The translations under genes and the position numbers were made by a program. The notes below the pieces were generated by a model. That model saw only the letters and a list, made by a program, of their open reading frames with translations. It had not been told where the DNA came from and did no database searches. A stretch of DNA of 64,000 nt, taken from NCBI RefSeq assembly GCF_032999765.1, contig NZ_CP136051.1:6342501-6406500 (forward strand), read 5' to 3'. The stretch comes from Imperialibacter roseus. GTDB taxonomy: Bacteria; Bacteroidota; Bacteroidia; Cytophagales; Cyclobacteriaceae. Positions 1 through 9,399 of this stretch are shown in pieces (the stretch's first letter is position 1; every line of letters begins with the position of its first letter).

Positions 1-1
1 T

Positions 2-811
2 GGGCCTTCTGGTGAGTGGCTGATGGACTATGGAATTTATGACTCAATTCAAGCAGGATTTACGAAGGTGGTTATTATCACCCGTAAAGATTTGCGGGAC
101 GTTTTGTACGAGCACCTGAATAAGTGGTGGGGTGATAAGATTGAGATTGAGTTTGTATTTCAGACACCCCCTTCGCAGCACCCTGAAAGGGTGAAGCCGT
201 GGGGAACTGGCCAGGCTGTACTTGCGACGAAAGACGTGGTAAAAGAGCCGTTCGCTATTATCAATGCTGACGATTTTTACGGGAGAAAGGCTTATTTGGC
301 AATGGGAAAATTCCTTCAGTCGGTTGACCCAACTTCTCTTCATTTTAGTATGGTGGGCTATCCTTTGATGGAGACACTCTCAGATGCCGGATCGGTAGCA
401 AGAGGTATTTGCAATGTGGATGCTGATGGTAAATTGATCTCGGTCGTAGAGAAAACCAAAATACTTCAGTCGGGTGCAAATATTGTCAATGAGGAAAATG
501 AAAACAATCCGGAAATTTTAGATCCCAAAGGTTTTGTTTCAATGAATTTTTGGGGTTTCACTCCAGCTTTGTTTCCTGAACTTGTGGGTATTTGGGAGGA
601 ATTCTATCAAGCCAATAGAAATGAGCTAAAGGCTGAATTTTACATACCATCAGCAGTTACAAACCTGATGCAGAAGAAGAATGCCATTGTTGATGTGCTG
701 CCTGATGGCAACGATTGGATGGGTGTAACCTATAGCCAGGAGAAAGATATGGTAATGAAAAAATTGCATCAGCTGGTCAGTAGCGGAGAGTATCCCTCCG
801 GGCTCAGCTGA
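2..811 (+). CDS. Sugar nucleotidyltransferase (NDP-sugar pyrophosphorylase-like), 5' end outside the window
   Basis: The enzyme family joins a sugar phosphate to an NTP to give an NDP-sugar in the cytoplasm. The reading frame is open from base 2, so the gene enters from the left edge. An ATG at 23 is available, but the codons before it encode GPSGEWL, which fits the GPSGE motif that follows the glycine-rich nucleotide loop in this family; the first 30 or so residues, including that loop, are therefore missing. NADDFYG near residue 87 matches the metal/nucleotide-binding Asp region. The 3' end overlaps the convergent small ORF at 804-974. Substrate cannot be told from the sequence. The downstream ugd-galE-rfbB operon makes a surface-sugar role plausible but unproven. 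Confidence 0.8.
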   Translation, partial: GPSGEWLMDYGIYDSIQAGFTKVVIITRKDLRDVLYEHLNKWWGDKIEIEFVFQTPPSQHPERVKPWGTGQAVLATKDVVKEPFAIINADDFYGRKAYLAMGKFLQSVDPTSLHFSMVGYPLMETLSDAGSVARGICNVDADGKLISVVEKTKILQSGANIVNEENENNPEILDPKGFVSMNFWGFTPALFPELVGIWEEFYQANRNELKAEFYIPSAVTNLMQKKNAIVDVLPDGNDWMGVTYSQEKDMVMKKLHQLVSSGEYPSGLS

Positions 812-974
812 AAAAAGCATAAACAAAAAGCATCAGAAGAAAAGGTATTCCATAAATCAGGAGTACCTTTTTTCTGTTTTGGCGGGGTATCCACCACAGC
901 ACCCACCAGGGGCGGTAAAGGCCTGCTGACGTCACAATGAATAAAAAGAGTAGTGCTGCCTGGAGTAGCTTCAT
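804..974 (-). CDS. Small two-helix membrane protein (56 aa), unknown function
   Basis: This ORF is not a recognised family to me, but its composition is protein-like. Residues 4-20 and 38-55 are hydrophobic and could span the membrane. Between them lies an aromatic and basic stretch (RPWWVLWWIP, then RQNRKK). It starts with ATG 17 nt past the infB terminator hairpin and ends 8 nt inside the 3' end of the convergent nucleotidyltransferase gene. A competing 77-residue frame over the same bases (769-1002) has no comparable hydrophobic pattern. Expression would need read-through of the infB terminator or its own promoter; I see no good promoter between the two. Confidence 0.5.
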   Translation of the reverse strand: MKLLQAALLFLFIVTSAGLYRPWWVLWWIPRQNRKKVLLIYGIPFLLMLFVYAFFS

Positions 975-990
975 GGTTCCAGAAACAAAA

Positions 991-1014
991 AAATCCGGCC
1001 AATTGGCCGGATTT
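991..1014 (-). terminator. Rho-independent terminator of the rimP-nusA-infB operon
   Basis: A perfect 10-bp stem (AAATCCGGCC / GGCCGGATTT) with an AATT loop begins about 20 nt after the infB stop. On the minus strand it is followed by a run of T, the classic intrinsic terminator layout. The plus-strand side has a weaker T-rich tail, so it may also stop transcription coming from the nucleotidyltransferase gene. Confidence 0.9.
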
Positions 1015-1034
1015 AGTTTTATGTATGACCTCTC

Positions 1035-3857
1035 TTAAAGAGAGCGTTTTACTTCACGTTGCTCAAAGCCTTCAATGATATCCCCTTCTTCTAGGTTATT
1101 GAAGTTTTTGATGCTTATACCGCATTCGTAACCTTGTTTTACTTCGGCCACGTCGTCTTTGAATCTGCGGAGCTGCTGTATTTCGCCAGTATAAACCACA
1201 ATACCGTCACGTATTATTCTGATCTGATTGTTTCTCTTAATGAAACCATCAGTCACCATACAACCAGCTACTGTACCAACTTTCGAGATTTTAAACACCT
1301 CACGAATCTCCACGTTACCAGTAATAACCTCCTGGAACTCCGGCGCAAGCATGCCTTCCATGGCATCTTTGATCTCATTGATAGCGTCGTAGATGATCGA
1401 GTAAAGTCTGATCTCGATTTCTTCCTGTTCGGCCAAGCGGCGTGCACTTGAAGAAGGTCTCACCTGGAAGCCAACAATGATCGCATCGGAAGCGGAGGCT
1501 AGCAAGACGTCTGATTCTGAAATCTGGCCTACTGCCTTATGTATGATGTTGACTTGAACCTCCGGTGTCGAAAGCTTAAGCAGTGAGTCGGCTAGTGCCT
1601 CAATAGAGCCGTCCACATCACCTTTCACAATCACGTTGAGCTCTCTAAATGAACCAATGGCCAAACGACGCCCAATTTCGTCAAGCGTAATGTGCTTCTT
1701 AGTCCGAAGGTTCTGCTCACGTTGGATTTGCTGACGCTTGTAGGCAATGTCACGTGCCTCACGGTCACTTTCCATTACGTTCAGCTTTTCGCCCGCCTGA
1801 GGCGCACCATCAAGCCCCAGCAAAAGCACTGGTGTGGAAGGTCCCGCTTGTTTCAGCCTGGTGCCTCTGTGGTCGAACATCGCTTTCACTTTACCGAAGT
1901 GAGAGCCAGCCAATACCACGTCACCAATATTCAGGGTTCCGTTTTGTACCATCACTGTAGCTACGTAACCCCGGCCTTTGTCAAGAGAAGCTTCGATAAC
2001 ACTTCCTACGGCCTTTTTAGAAGCCTTAGCTTTCAGCTCAAGAATCTCAGCTTCCAGAAGTACTTTTTCAAGCAGATCGTCGATGCCCTGTCCTGTTTTC
2101 GCTGAAATCTCCTGGCATTGGTATTTTCCACCCCAATCCTCCACAAGAATGTTGATTTGAGATAGCTCTTCTTTGATTTTGTTGGGGTTGGCGTTTGCCT
2201 TGTCAACTTTGTTGATAGCGATTACTATTGGAACACCAGCCACTTTTGCGTGGTTGATCGCTTCCTTGGTTTGAGGCATCACGTTGTCGTCCGCTGCCAC
2301 CACAATAATCGCTATATCGGTAAGTGCTGCACCTCTTGCACGCATGGCGGTAAATGCCTCGTGACCAGGTGTGTCAAGGAAGGCAATTTTGTTGCCACCC
2401 GATGTCTCCACGTCATATGCGCCAATGTGCTGCGTAATGCCACCAGCCTCACCGGCTGTAACTTTAGTCTTCCTGATATAATCGAGGAGGGAAGTTTTAC
2501 CGTGGTCAACGTGGCCCATGATGGTGACGATAGGAGCTCTGGGCTCATCGTCCTCAATATCGTCCTCAGTATTAATAGCCTCTGACTCTTCTTCGGAAGT
2601 TGAGAATTCAATATCAAAACCGAATTCATCTGCTATCACGGTAATAGTTTCTGCATCGAGACGCTGGTTAATGGAAACGAAGATTCCCATGCTCAAACAA
2701 GCAGAAATTACGTCGTTAACAGAAACCCCCATCAAAGAGGCAAGGTCATTGGCAGAGATAAACTCTGTAACCTTAAGCGTCTTAGAGTCTTCCTGCTGCT
2801 GGAGCATCTTCTCTTCTTCCGCCTCAGCTTTGGCCGATCTCTTGTCTCTTCTGTACTTTGACCTGTTGGCTCCCTGGCCTGGCTTACTGCCCTTACTCAA
2901 GCGGGCGAGTGTAGCTTTTATTTTATCCTGTATTTCTTTGTCAGAAACCTCTTCTTTTTTCTCAAACCGCCCCTTAGCAGGTGCCGTAGCGGGCTTGCCT
3001 GGCTCTGGTTTTTTGAATCTCGAATTGTCACCACCTTCTTTTCCTTCAACAACTATGCGCTTGCGTGGACGCTTCTTTTTCTTCTTGTCTCTATCGTCAG
3101 AGCTGGCAACAGGTTGCTTTTTCTTTGCCTCGGGCAGTTCAATCTTTCCAAGAACAGTCAGGCCCTTAAGGGCGTCGGCCTTAGCCTCAATTACCCGATC
3201 TTCTTTTTTGATAATTGGCTCAGGTTTGGCCAGCACTGGCGGCTCCTCGGCTACTTTTTCAGGAGCCTCTTTGAGCTCCTCTTTTGGAGCTTTGGGCGCT
3301 TCAGCCACTTCGGCGGGAGGCTCAGGTGTTTCCACTTTGGCCTCTGCTTTAGGTGCTTCCTCTACTACTTTCTTTTCCTCCTTAGGAGGCTCTGGAGTAG
3401 CAGCTTTAGGGGCTGGTTCCTCTTCCTTTTTTGGAGCTTTTTTGGGCTCAAGGTCGATTTTACCAACTACTTTAATTCCCTGAAGTTTCGGGGTTTGAGT
3501 TGTTGGCTCCTCCACTTCTTCAGCAGCTTCTTCCTTAGGCTGCTCTTTGCTGGAAAGGTTCTTTATTAAGATTTCTTCTTCTTCATCAGACGATCCGCTC
3601 TCCTGTGGAGAGTTCGTATTGATAACCACATTGTCAGAATGCTTCTTACCAATAGTAATGCCGGAAGCTTCTTCTTTCTCGTGGGCAGAAGTAGCAAATT
3701 CTCTTGCCAAAATATCGTACTGCTCCTGAGTGAGCTTGGCATTCGGGCTGCTATCGATTGAAAAGCCCTTCTTCTCCAGAGCCTGAATGACAGTATTTGT
3801 ACCAACATTCAACTTTCTGGCGACCTGGCTTAGTCTCCACATTCTGTCTTCACTCAT
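1035..3857 (-). CDS. infB: Translation initiation factor IF-2
   Basis: IF-2 is the GTPase that brings initiator tRNA to the 30S subunit and promotes subunit joining. The protein is 940 aa from the ATG at 3857. A TTG two codons upstream is possible, but [16 protein letters not shown] is the expected family N-terminus. Order: N-terminal IF2_N helix-turn-helix (about 1-55), a long Lys/Glu/Pro/Ala-rich disordered segment (about 90-330), then the GTPase domain with GHVDHGKT (about 448), DTPGHEAF and NKVDKAN, then domains II, III and the C-terminal fMet-tRNA-binding domain. It is third in the rimP-nusA-infB operon, 38 nt after nusA, and ends at a strong terminator. Confidence 0.98.
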   Translation of the reverse strand: MSEDRMWRLSQVARKLNVGTNTVIQALEKKGFSIDSSPNAKLTQEQYDILAREFATSAHEKEEASGITIGKKHSDNVVINTNSPQESGSSDEEEEILIKNLSSKEQPKEEAAEEVEEPTTQTPKLQGIKVVGKIDLEPKKAPKKEEEPAPKAATPEPPKEEKKVVEEAPKAEAKVETPEPPAEVAEAPKAPKEELKEAPEKVAEEPPVLAKPEPIIKKEDRVIEAKADALKGLTVLGKIELPEAKKKQPVASSDDRDKKKKKRPRKRIVVEGKEGGDNSRFKKPEPGKPATAPAKGRFEKKEEVSDKEIQDKIKATLARLSKGSKPGQGANRSKYRRDKRSAKAEAEEEKMLQQQEDSKTLKVTEFISANDLASLMGVSVNDVISACLSMGIFVSINQRLDAETITVIADEFGFDIEFSTSEEESEAINTEDDIEDDEPRAPIVTIMGHVDHGKTSLLDYIRKTKVTAGEAGGITQHIGAYDVETSGGNKIAFLDTPGHEAFTAMRARGAALTDIAIIVVAADDNVMPQTKEAINHAKVAGVPIVIAINKVDKANANPNKIKEELSQINILVEDWGGKYQCQEISAKTGQGIDDLLEKVLLEAEILELKAKASKKAVGSVIEASLDKGRGYVATVMVQNGTLNIGDVVLAGSHFGKVKAMFDHRGTRLKQAGPSTPVLLLGLDGAPQAGEKLNVMESDREARDIAYKRQQIQREQNLRTKKHITLDEIGRRLAIGSFRELNVIVKGDVDGSIEALADSLLKLSTPEVQVNIIHKAVGQISESDVLLASASDAIIVGFQVRPSSSARRLAEQEEIEIRLYSIIYDAINEIKDAMEGMLAPEFQEVITGNVEIREVFKISKVGTVAGCMVTDGFIKRNNQIRIIRDGIVVYTGEIQQLRRFKDDVAEVKQGYECGISIKNFNNLEEGDIIEGFEQREVKRSL

Positions 3858-3895
3858 ACGCAAATATGACTCTTTAAAGCGTGTTATTAAAATTA

Positions 3896-5137
3896 TTATT
3901 CAAATTCCTGACGGAGGATAGAGAGCACATCTTGTACTGTTTCCTCCTCCAAATCGGTCCTTCGGATGAGTTCTTCCTTTGTCAAATTAAGAACGCTACG
4001 GGCAGTGTCGAGGCCGATTTTCTTGAGCTCGTCAATTACCCAGCCTTCAATTTCATCTGAAAATTCATCCAAAGATACGTCCTCTACTTCGTGGCCTTCA
4101 AGCTCACGGAACACATCGATTTCAAGATCCACCAAGCGGCTGGCCAGCTTGATATTCTGTCCGCCTTTTCCGATCGCCAACGATACCTGATCAGGTTTGA
4201 GGTACACTGACACTCTTCCATTTTCGGGCTCCACCTTCATGCTGGATATTTTGGCAGGACTCAATGCCCTGGATATATACAGCTCAGTGTTTTCAGTATA
4301 GTTGATAACGTCTATATTTTCATTTTCAAGCTCTCTCACGATGCTGTGAATCCTTGAGCCTTTCATACCTACGCAGGCGCCAACCGGATCAATCCTGTCG
4401 TCGTAAGACTCCACAGCTACCTTGGCTCTTTCGCCAGGCTCACGAACCACCTTTTTAATGGTGATCAAGCCATCATACACCTCTGGCACTTCACTTTCGA
4501 AAAGTCTTTCAAGGAAAACCGTCGAAGTTCGGGAAAGAATAATCTTTGGGTTTCCATTGACCATTTCCACTCTATGAACAATCGCACGTACATTTTCCCC
4601 CTTCTTAAAGCGATCCTTAGGGATCTGCTCAAATTTTGGCAGTATCAACTCATTCCCTTCAGCGTCAACCAGTAATATCTCCCTTCCAAGCACCTGGTAA
4701 ACTTCACCAAGAATAATCTCGCCAACGAGTTCCTTATATTTCTGGAAAAGAATGTCCTTTTCAAGGTCTTTGATTTTCTGAATAAGCGTTTGGCGAGCCA
4801 TTTGTACTGCTCTTCTACCAAAGTCTTCAAGCTTAACTTCTTCTGCTACTTCTTCTCCAATCTCAAAGTCAGGCTCTATTTTTCTCGCTTCTGTAAGGCT
4901 TACTTTATCGTGGTCCCAAATGTCTTCCGAGTTATCGTCTACGATTTCTCTGAATCGCCAAATCTCAAGGTCTCCTTTGTCCGCATTGATAATGATGTCA
5001 AAGTTTTCATCAGTTTCAAATCTCTTCCTGATCATAGTCCTGAATACATCCTCCAGGATACGGATCATTGTTGGGCGGTCAATGTTTTTTCTCTTTGCAA
5101 AATCCGCAAAGGATTCTATAAGAAATACGCTATCCAT
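3896..5137 (-). CDS. nusA: Transcription termination/antitermination protein NusA
   Basis: NusA binds RNA polymerase and nascent RNA and modulates pausing, termination and antitermination. The 413-residue protein has the N-terminal polymerase-binding domain (about 1-130), an S1 domain, and two KH domains marked by [14 protein letters not shown] and [12 protein letters not shown]. It ends in a short helical segment ([14 protein letters not shown]) and lacks the acidic AR1/AR2 repeats of the longer E. coli protein, which is normal in Bacteroidota. It begins 10 nt after rimP and is followed by infB, the conserved operon order. Confidence 0.97.
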   Translation of the reverse strand: MDSVFLIESFADFAKRKNIDRPTMIRILEDVFRTMIRKRFETDENFDIIINADKGDLEIWRFREIVDDNSEDIWDHDKVSLTEARKIEPDFEIGEEVAEEVKLEDFGRRAVQMARQTLIQKIKDLEKDILFQKYKELVGEIILGEVYQVLGREILLVDAEGNELILPKFEQIPKDRFKKGENVRAIVHRVEMVNGNPKIILSRTSTVFLERLFESEVPEVYDGLITIKKVVREPGERAKVAVESYDDRIDPVGACVGMKGSRIHSIVRELENENIDVINYTENTELYISRALSPAKISSMKVEPENGRVSVYLKPDQVSLAIGKGGQNIKLASRLVDLEIDVFRELEGHEVEDVSLDEFSDEIEGWVIDELKKIGLDTARSVLNLTKEELIRRTDLEEETVQDVLSILRQEFE

Positions 5138-5147
5138 AGTAAACTGC

Positions 5148-5597
5148 CTAAAAGGTGACTAAAACTTTTGTATGATGAATGTCCTGAAATAGTATTGTGC
5201 TCATTTCGGTGACTTTTTTATTTTTTACTTCTATTTGAATCTCTTGTTCACTCACAGCTATCAACTTGCCCTTTTCTTCCTTTCCGTCGGTCTTAAACAC
5301 CTTTACCGACCTGCCCATGTTCTTGTAGTACTGCCTTAGCAGTTTTAACGGCTGGTCAATTCCTGCGGAAGATACCTCCAACTGATACGCATCTTTGATC
5401 AAGTCTTCTTCATCTAGTTTGGCAGCTAGTTTCCGGCTAATCTTCGCACACTGCTCGATGGTAATTCCACTGTCTCCATCGAGAAATACTCTTAGCTTTT
5501 GGTAGCTCTTTGGGCCGGTTAGGGATACTTCGACCACAAACAGGCTACTGTCTATCATTTCATCAAGCCAATCTTTTATAATCGATTCTTCAGCCAT
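5148..5597 (-). CDS. rimP: Ribosome maturation factor RimP
   Basis: RimP helps mature the 30S subunit. The 149-residue protein shows the two-part RimP layout: an N-terminal alpha/beta domain with the conserved stretch FLDGDSGITIEQCAKISR (about 38-55) and LEVSSAGIDQPL (about 73-84), then a C-terminal SH3-like domain. It is the first gene of rimP-nusA-infB. A promoter of Bacteroidota type and a leader hairpin lie just upstream. Confidence 0.96.
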   Translation of the reverse strand: MAEESIIKDWLDEMIDSSLFVVEVSLTGPKSYQKLRVFLDGDSGITIEQCAKISRKLAAKLDEEDLIKDAYQLEVSSAGIDQPLKLLRQYYKNMGRSVKVFKTDGKEEKGKLIAVSEQEIQIEVKNKKVTEMSTILFQDIHHTKVLVTF

Positions 5598-5618
5598 ACC
5601 AAACCAAACTATATAAAG

Positions 5619-5640
5619 AAAGGGGACGCTCGTCCCCTTT
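5619..5640 (-). promoter_or_regulatory. Hairpin in the rimP-nusA-infB leader
   Basis: AAAGGGGACG pairs with CGTCCCCTTT, leaving at most four loop bases. The hairpin lies 22 nt upstream of the rimP ATG and inside the leader predicted from the promoter at 5657-5687. On the minus strand it is followed by TTTCTTT-like sequence; on the plus strand by six T. No plus-strand gene needs a terminator here, so an attenuator or NusA/ribosome-related control site in the leader is the more natural reading. That role is inference. Confidence 0.6.
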
Positions 5641-5656
5641 TTTCTTAATCCAGCCG

Positions 5657-5687
5657 CAAATTTATATTAATTTTTCTTGTTAACAAA
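5657..5687 (-). promoter_or_regulatory. Promoter of rimP-nusA-infB (Bacteroidota type)
   Basis: On the minus strand TTTG (5684-5687) is followed by exactly 19 nt and then TAAATTTG (5657-5664). This is a full match to the Bacteroidota -33/-7 consensus (TTTG, N19, TAnnTTTG). Transcription should start near 5650, giving a leader of roughly 50 nt that contains the hairpin at 5619-5640. Confidence 0.8.
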
Positions 5688-5777
5688 GGAGCCTTCTCAA
5701 ACTTCTCCCAAACAAAGTGTTCTTGTGATCGTTTGAATGCAAATATGTTGAGCGGAGGACTCCTTAAATAAAGAATG

Positions 5778-5806
5778 TTGCCTTCTGCTTACAATTGTTA
5801 AATTTG
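5778..5806 (+). promoter_or_regulatory. Promoter of cysS; near-leaderless transcript expected
   Basis: TTG (5778-5780), 18 nt, then TAAATTTG (5799-5806) on the plus strand. The -7 element ends four bases before the ATG at 5811, so the transcript would start at or within a few bases of the start codon. A very short or absent leader is inferred. Confidence 0.65.
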
Positions 5807-5810
5807 CCGC

Positions 5811-7301
5811 ATGATCCCGAAACTAAGATTATTCAATTCTTTAACTAAGCAAAAGGAAGAGTTCGTGCCCATCAATGCGCCCTATGTGGGCATGTATGTA
5901 TGTGGGCCTACGGTTTACAATGATGTGCATTTGGGTAATGTTCGTACGTTTATCAGTTTCGACATTATTTACAGATACCTTTTGCATCTGGGATACAAGG
6001 TTCGCTACGTCAGAAATATTACAGATGTAGGGCACTTGACGGGCGATACTGACGACGGAGAGGATAAAATAGGAAAACGGGCAAAGCTCATGAATCTGGA
6101 GCCCATGGAGGTGGTGCAAAAATACACCAATGGGTTCCATCAGGTGATGGATATTTTCAACGCTTTGCCTCCCAGCATAGAACCGACAGCAACTGGCCAT
6201 ATTCTCGAACAAATCGAGATGATCAAAACGATTATCGAGCAGGGCTATGCTTACGAATCGAAGGGCTCGGTCTATTTTGATATTGGCAAATTCAACGAGA
6301 AGTATCAGTACGGGAAGTTGTCGGGCAGGGTGGTCGACGATTTGATTGCTAACACCCGGGCGCTCGATGGGCAGGATGAAAAGAGAAACCCGTTGGATTT
6401 TGCTATCTGGAAGAATGCCTCTACCGAACATATCATGCGCTGGAATTCTCCCTGGGGAGTAGGGTTTCCGGGCTGGCACCTGGAGTGCTCAGTGATGAGC
6501 ACCAAATACCTTGGAGAGTCATTCGATATACACGGCGGTGGTATGGATCTGAAGTTCCCCCACCATGAATGTGAAATAGCTCAATCGGTGGGTGCGTCCG
6601 GTAAAGAGCCTGTGAAGTACTGGTTGCATACCAACATGCTGACAGTGAATGGCCAGAAGATGAGTAAGTCGCTGGGTAATTCCTTTCTGCCCTCAGAGCT
6701 AATCACTGGCACACACGAACTGCTGGATAGGCCTTACAGCCCAATGACGGTGCGTTTCTTCATGCTGCAAAGCCACTATGCCAGCACGCTCGATTTTTCT
6801 AACGAAGCCTTATCTGCTGCTAACAAAGGCTACAAGAAGCTGATGAATGGACTGAAGCTGATTAAGGAAATGAAGTTCGTTCCGGAAGAAGGGGTGGCCT
6901 TGAGTCAGCAGGCTGTCGATCAGATAAATGGTTTGGCAGATAATTGCTACAGGGCAATGAACGACGACTTCAATACTGCGCTTACTATTGGGCACCTGTT
7001 CAATCTTTTGAAAAAGATCAACTCGCTGCAAACAGGCGGGCTTAAGTATGGGGAAATCGGACAAGAGGGCTTCGATAAGCTGAAATCGACTTATCTCAGT
7101 TTTGTGGAGGAAATCCTTGGACTAAAAGAAGAACTGGCGGTAGAACCTAAGAACCTCATCGGTATTTTGCTTACGCTTTATAAAGAGGCGAAGGAAGCTA
7201 AAAACTATGAAAAAGTAGATGAAATAAGAAGTTTGCTCAAGAATGAGGGAATTACCTTAAAAGATATGAAGCAGGGAATTGATTGGGCTTACGAAGAATA
7301 A
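5811..7301 (+). CDS. cysS: Cysteinyl-tRNA synthetase
   Basis: Class I aminoacyl-tRNA synthetase that charges tRNA-Cys. The 496-residue protein has the zinc/substrate Cys31 in CGPTVYN, the HIGH-type signature HLGN (40-43), GWHLECSVM and HHECEIAQS in the zinc-site region, and KMSKS near 284. Length is normal for the family. It is divergent from rimP and converges on rfbB; its last codons form one arm of a terminator hairpin. Confidence 0.98.
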   Translation: MIPKLRLFNSLTKQKEEFVPINAPYVGMYVCGPTVYNDVHLGNVRTFISFDIIYRYLLHLGYKVRYVRNITDVGHLTGDTDDGEDKIGKRAKLMNLEPMEVVQKYTNGFHQVMDIFNALPPSIEPTATGHILEQIEMIKTIIEQGYAYESKGSVYFDIGKFNEKYQYGKLSGRVVDDLIANTRALDGQDEKRNPLDFAIWKNASTEHIMRWNSPWGVGFPGWHLECSVMSTKYLGESFDIHGGGMDLKFPHHECEIAQSVGASGKEPVKYWLHTNMLTVNGQKMSKSLGNSFLPSELITGTHELLDRPYSPMTVRFFMLQSHYASTLDFSNEALSAANKGYKKLMNGLKLIKEMKFVPEEGVALSQQAVDQINGLADNCYRAMNDDFNTALTIGHLFNLLKKINSLQTGGLKYGEIGQEGFDKLKSTYLSFVEEILGLKEELAVEPKNLIGILLTLYKEAKEAKNYEKVDEIRSLLKNEGITLKDMKQGIDWAYEE

Positions 7302-7313
7302 GCCCAATCAATT
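7277..7313 (+). terminator. Terminator overlapping the cysS stop codon
   Basis: AATTGATTGGGCTT (7277-7290) pairs perfectly over 14 bp with AAGCCCAATCAATT (7300-7313). The loop contains most of the last two codons, and the TAA stop spans loop and stem. It is followed on the plus strand by TTGGTTTATC. The hairpin sits between convergent cysS and rfbB and probably ends cysS transcription; the T tract is imperfect. Confidence 0.65.
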
Positions 7314-7318
7314 TTGGT

Positions 7319-8371
7319 TTATCTTTTCTCGTACTGATCGCTATAGTACTTCATATAGTCGCCTGAAGTAACATTGCTCAACCAGGCGTCATTGGCCAGG
7401 TACCATTCGACTGTTTTTTCGAGCCCTTCTTCAAACTGCAACGAAGGCTCCCAGCCTAGCTCTTTCATGATCTTGTTGGCGTCAATAGCATACCTCATGT
7501 CGTGACCGGCACGATCTTTTACGTAGGTAATGAGCTTTTCAGAAGTCCCTTCGGCCCTGCCAAGCTTTTTGTCCATGATTTTGCAAAGAAGTTTCACCAC
7601 ATCAATGTTGGTCCATTCATTGAACCCACCAATGTTGTAGGTTTCGCCAATTTTACCCTTGTGGAACACAGTGTCTATGGCTCTTGCATGATCCACCACA
7701 TACAGCCAGTCCCTGATATTTTCACCCTTTCCATAAACCGGTAAAGGTTTGCTGTTTTTGATGTTATGAATGCAAAGCGGAATGAGCTTCTCTGGAAAAT
7801 GATAGGGCCCGTAGTTGTTAGAACAGTTTGTAACCACCACAGGGAGCCCATAAGTGTTGGCATAAGCCCGCACAAAATGGTCTGAGCTTGCCTTAGAGGC
7901 TGAATAGGGTGATTGCGGGTCATAGGAAGTGGTTTCTGTGAAGAAGCCTTCATCCCCAAGTGAGCCATACACTTCATCGGTAGAAATGTGGTAGAATCTC
8001 TTCCCTTCGAATGAATCTTTCCAAATGTCCTTTGCGGCATTTAGCAAGGTAACTGTGCCAATCACGTTCGTTTTGATAAACGCCATTGGGTTGGAGATAG
8101 ACCTGTCTACATGAGACTCAGCGGCAAGGTGCAGTACGCCGTCAAACTGTTCTTTTTTGAAGAGGTCAAAAATAAATTTCTCGTCTGTGATATCCCCTTT
8201 CACAAAAGTATAGTTCGGACGATCTTCAATATCTCTTAAGTTTTCCAGATTGCCGGCGTACGTAAGATTGTCAAGATTGAAAATCTTATAATCAGGATAT
8301 TTATTAACAAACAGCCTCACCACATGCGAGCCAATAAAGCCAGCTCCTCCGGTAATTAATATTTTTTTCAT
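7319..8371 (-). CDS. rfbB: dTDP-glucose 4,6-dehydratase
   Basis: Extended short-chain dehydrogenase that turns dTDP-glucose into dTDP-4-keto-6-deoxyglucose, an early step to dTDP-rhamnose and other deoxysugars. The 350-residue protein has the NAD-binding GGAGFIGSH (about 8-16), the catalytic STDEVYGSLGDEG segment, and YSASKASSD with the Tyr-Lys pair. The ATG overlaps the galE stop as ATGA, so it is translated as the third gene of ugd-galE-rfbB. The other rhamnose genes (rfbA, C, D) are not in the window. Confidence 0.93.
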   Translation of the reverse strand: MKKILITGGAGFIGSHVVRLFVNKYPDYKIFNLDNLTYAGNLENLRDIEDRPNYTFVKGDITDEKFIFDLFKKEQFDGVLHLAAESHVDRSISNPMAFIKTNVIGTVTLLNAAKDIWKDSFEGKRFYHISTDEVYGSLGDEGFFTETTSYDPQSPYSASKASSDHFVRAYANTYGLPVVVTNCSNNYGPYHFPEKLIPLCIHNIKNSKPLPVYGKGENIRDWLYVVDHARAIDTVFHKGKIGETYNIGGFNEWTNIDVVKLLCKIMDKKLGRAEGTSEKLITYVKDRAGHDMRYAIDANKIMKELGWEPSLQFEEGLEKTVEWYLANDAWLSNVTSGDYMKYYSDQYEKR

Positions 8372-9399
8372 TGTTTCAGTTTTGCCTGTGCTATTTCCCA
8401 GTCCCAGGCTGATTTTAAAGCCTCTTCAATGCCGAATTGAGTTTTCCAATTCAATTTTTTGTTGGCGAGAGACGTATCTGCGTAAACTGCTTCGACATCG
8501 CCCCCCCTTCGGTCAACAATTTTATAAGGGATGTTAATACCTGTTGCTCTTTCGAATGCCTGAATCATTTGTATCACCGACATACCCACTCCCATGCCCA
8601 GATTGTATACTTCGTATGAAGACTCCATGGCTCCATGTGCAAATCGCTGCACCGCATTTACGTGCGCTTTAGCCACATCCATTACATGGATATAGTCCCT
8701 GACACAGGATCCGTCAACTGTGTTGTAGTCGTCACCAAAAACTCTGAGAAACTCCCTTTTCCCGTGCGCCGTTTCCGTAATGAAAGGCACCAAATGATGT
8801 GGCATTCCATGCTGAACCTCGCCAATCAGCGATGTAGGGTGTGCGCCAATGGGGTTGAAGTATCTCAAAGCTATCGCCTTTACGTCGGAAGCAATAGTCG
8901 TGTCTCTGATGATGTCCTCACACATTTTCTTGGTGTTGCCATAGGGAGAAACAGCCTCTTGAATGGGTGCGTTTTCAGCGACAGGCAACACTTCCGGATT
9001 TCCGTACACGGTACAGGACGAAGAGAAAATTAATCCTTTAGTTCCAAACTTTGACTGGCACCTTAGAAGATTGATGGTCGACAACAAGTTGTTCTCATAA
9101 TACTTAAGCGGATTGTCGACAGATTCGTTGACCAAAAGGAAGGCAGCAAAATGGATAGCTGCCTTCATTTCAGGGTATTTTATAAAAATTGATTCCAGCT
9201 CAGCGTAGTTGCACATTTCAACCTGGTGAAATATGCACTTCTTGCCGGTGATCTTCTCGATAGCATCTAATACCTTGACGTCGGAATTAGACAGGTTGTC
9301 GATAATGATCGGCTCGAAACCGGCATTGATCAACTCCACAACCGTATGGGAGCCAATATAACCAAGCCCGCCTGTGACGAGAATTTGATTATTTGCCAT
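8368..9399 (-). CDS. galE: UDP-glucose 4-epimerase
   Basis: Interconverts UDP-glucose and UDP-galactose with bound NAD. From the ATG at 9399 the protein is 343 aa and opens with the nucleotide-binding GGLGYIGSH (about 8-16); the catalytic SSSCTVYG and YGNTK (Tyr-Lys) follow. The frame stays open upstream to 9480, but those codons lie inside ugd and do not look like the family, so the ATG at 9399 is chosen. It overlaps the ugd 3' end by 11 nt and the rfbB start by 3 nt: one tightly coupled operon. Confidence 0.94.
   Translation of the reverse strand: MANNQILVTGGLGYIGSHTVVELINAGFEPIIIDNLSNSDVKVLDAIEKITGKKCIFHQVEMCNYAELESIFIKYPEMKAAIHFAAFLLVNESVDNPLKYYENNLLSTINLLRCQSKFGTKGLIFSSSCTVYGNPEVLPVAENAPIQEAVSPYGNTKKMCEDIIRDTTIASDVKAIALRYFNPIGAHPTSLIGEVQHGMPHHLVPFITETAHGKREFLRVFGDDYNTVDGSCVRDYIHVMDVAKAHVNAVQRFAHGAMESSYEVYNLGMGVGMSVIQMIQAFERATGINIPYKIVDRRGGDVEAVYADTSLANKKLNWKTQFGIEEALKSAWDWEIAQAKLKQ

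Noticed and set aside
769-1002. 77-residue minus-strand frame
   Set aside because: It overlaps the infB terminator and has no protein-like pattern; the 56-residue frame at 804-974 is the better reading of the same bases.
2518-3483. Long plus-strand frame (321 aa) opposite infB
   Set aside because: Ser-rich mirror of the Lys/Glu/Pro/Ala-rich IF-2 linker; an antisense artefact of biased codon composition.
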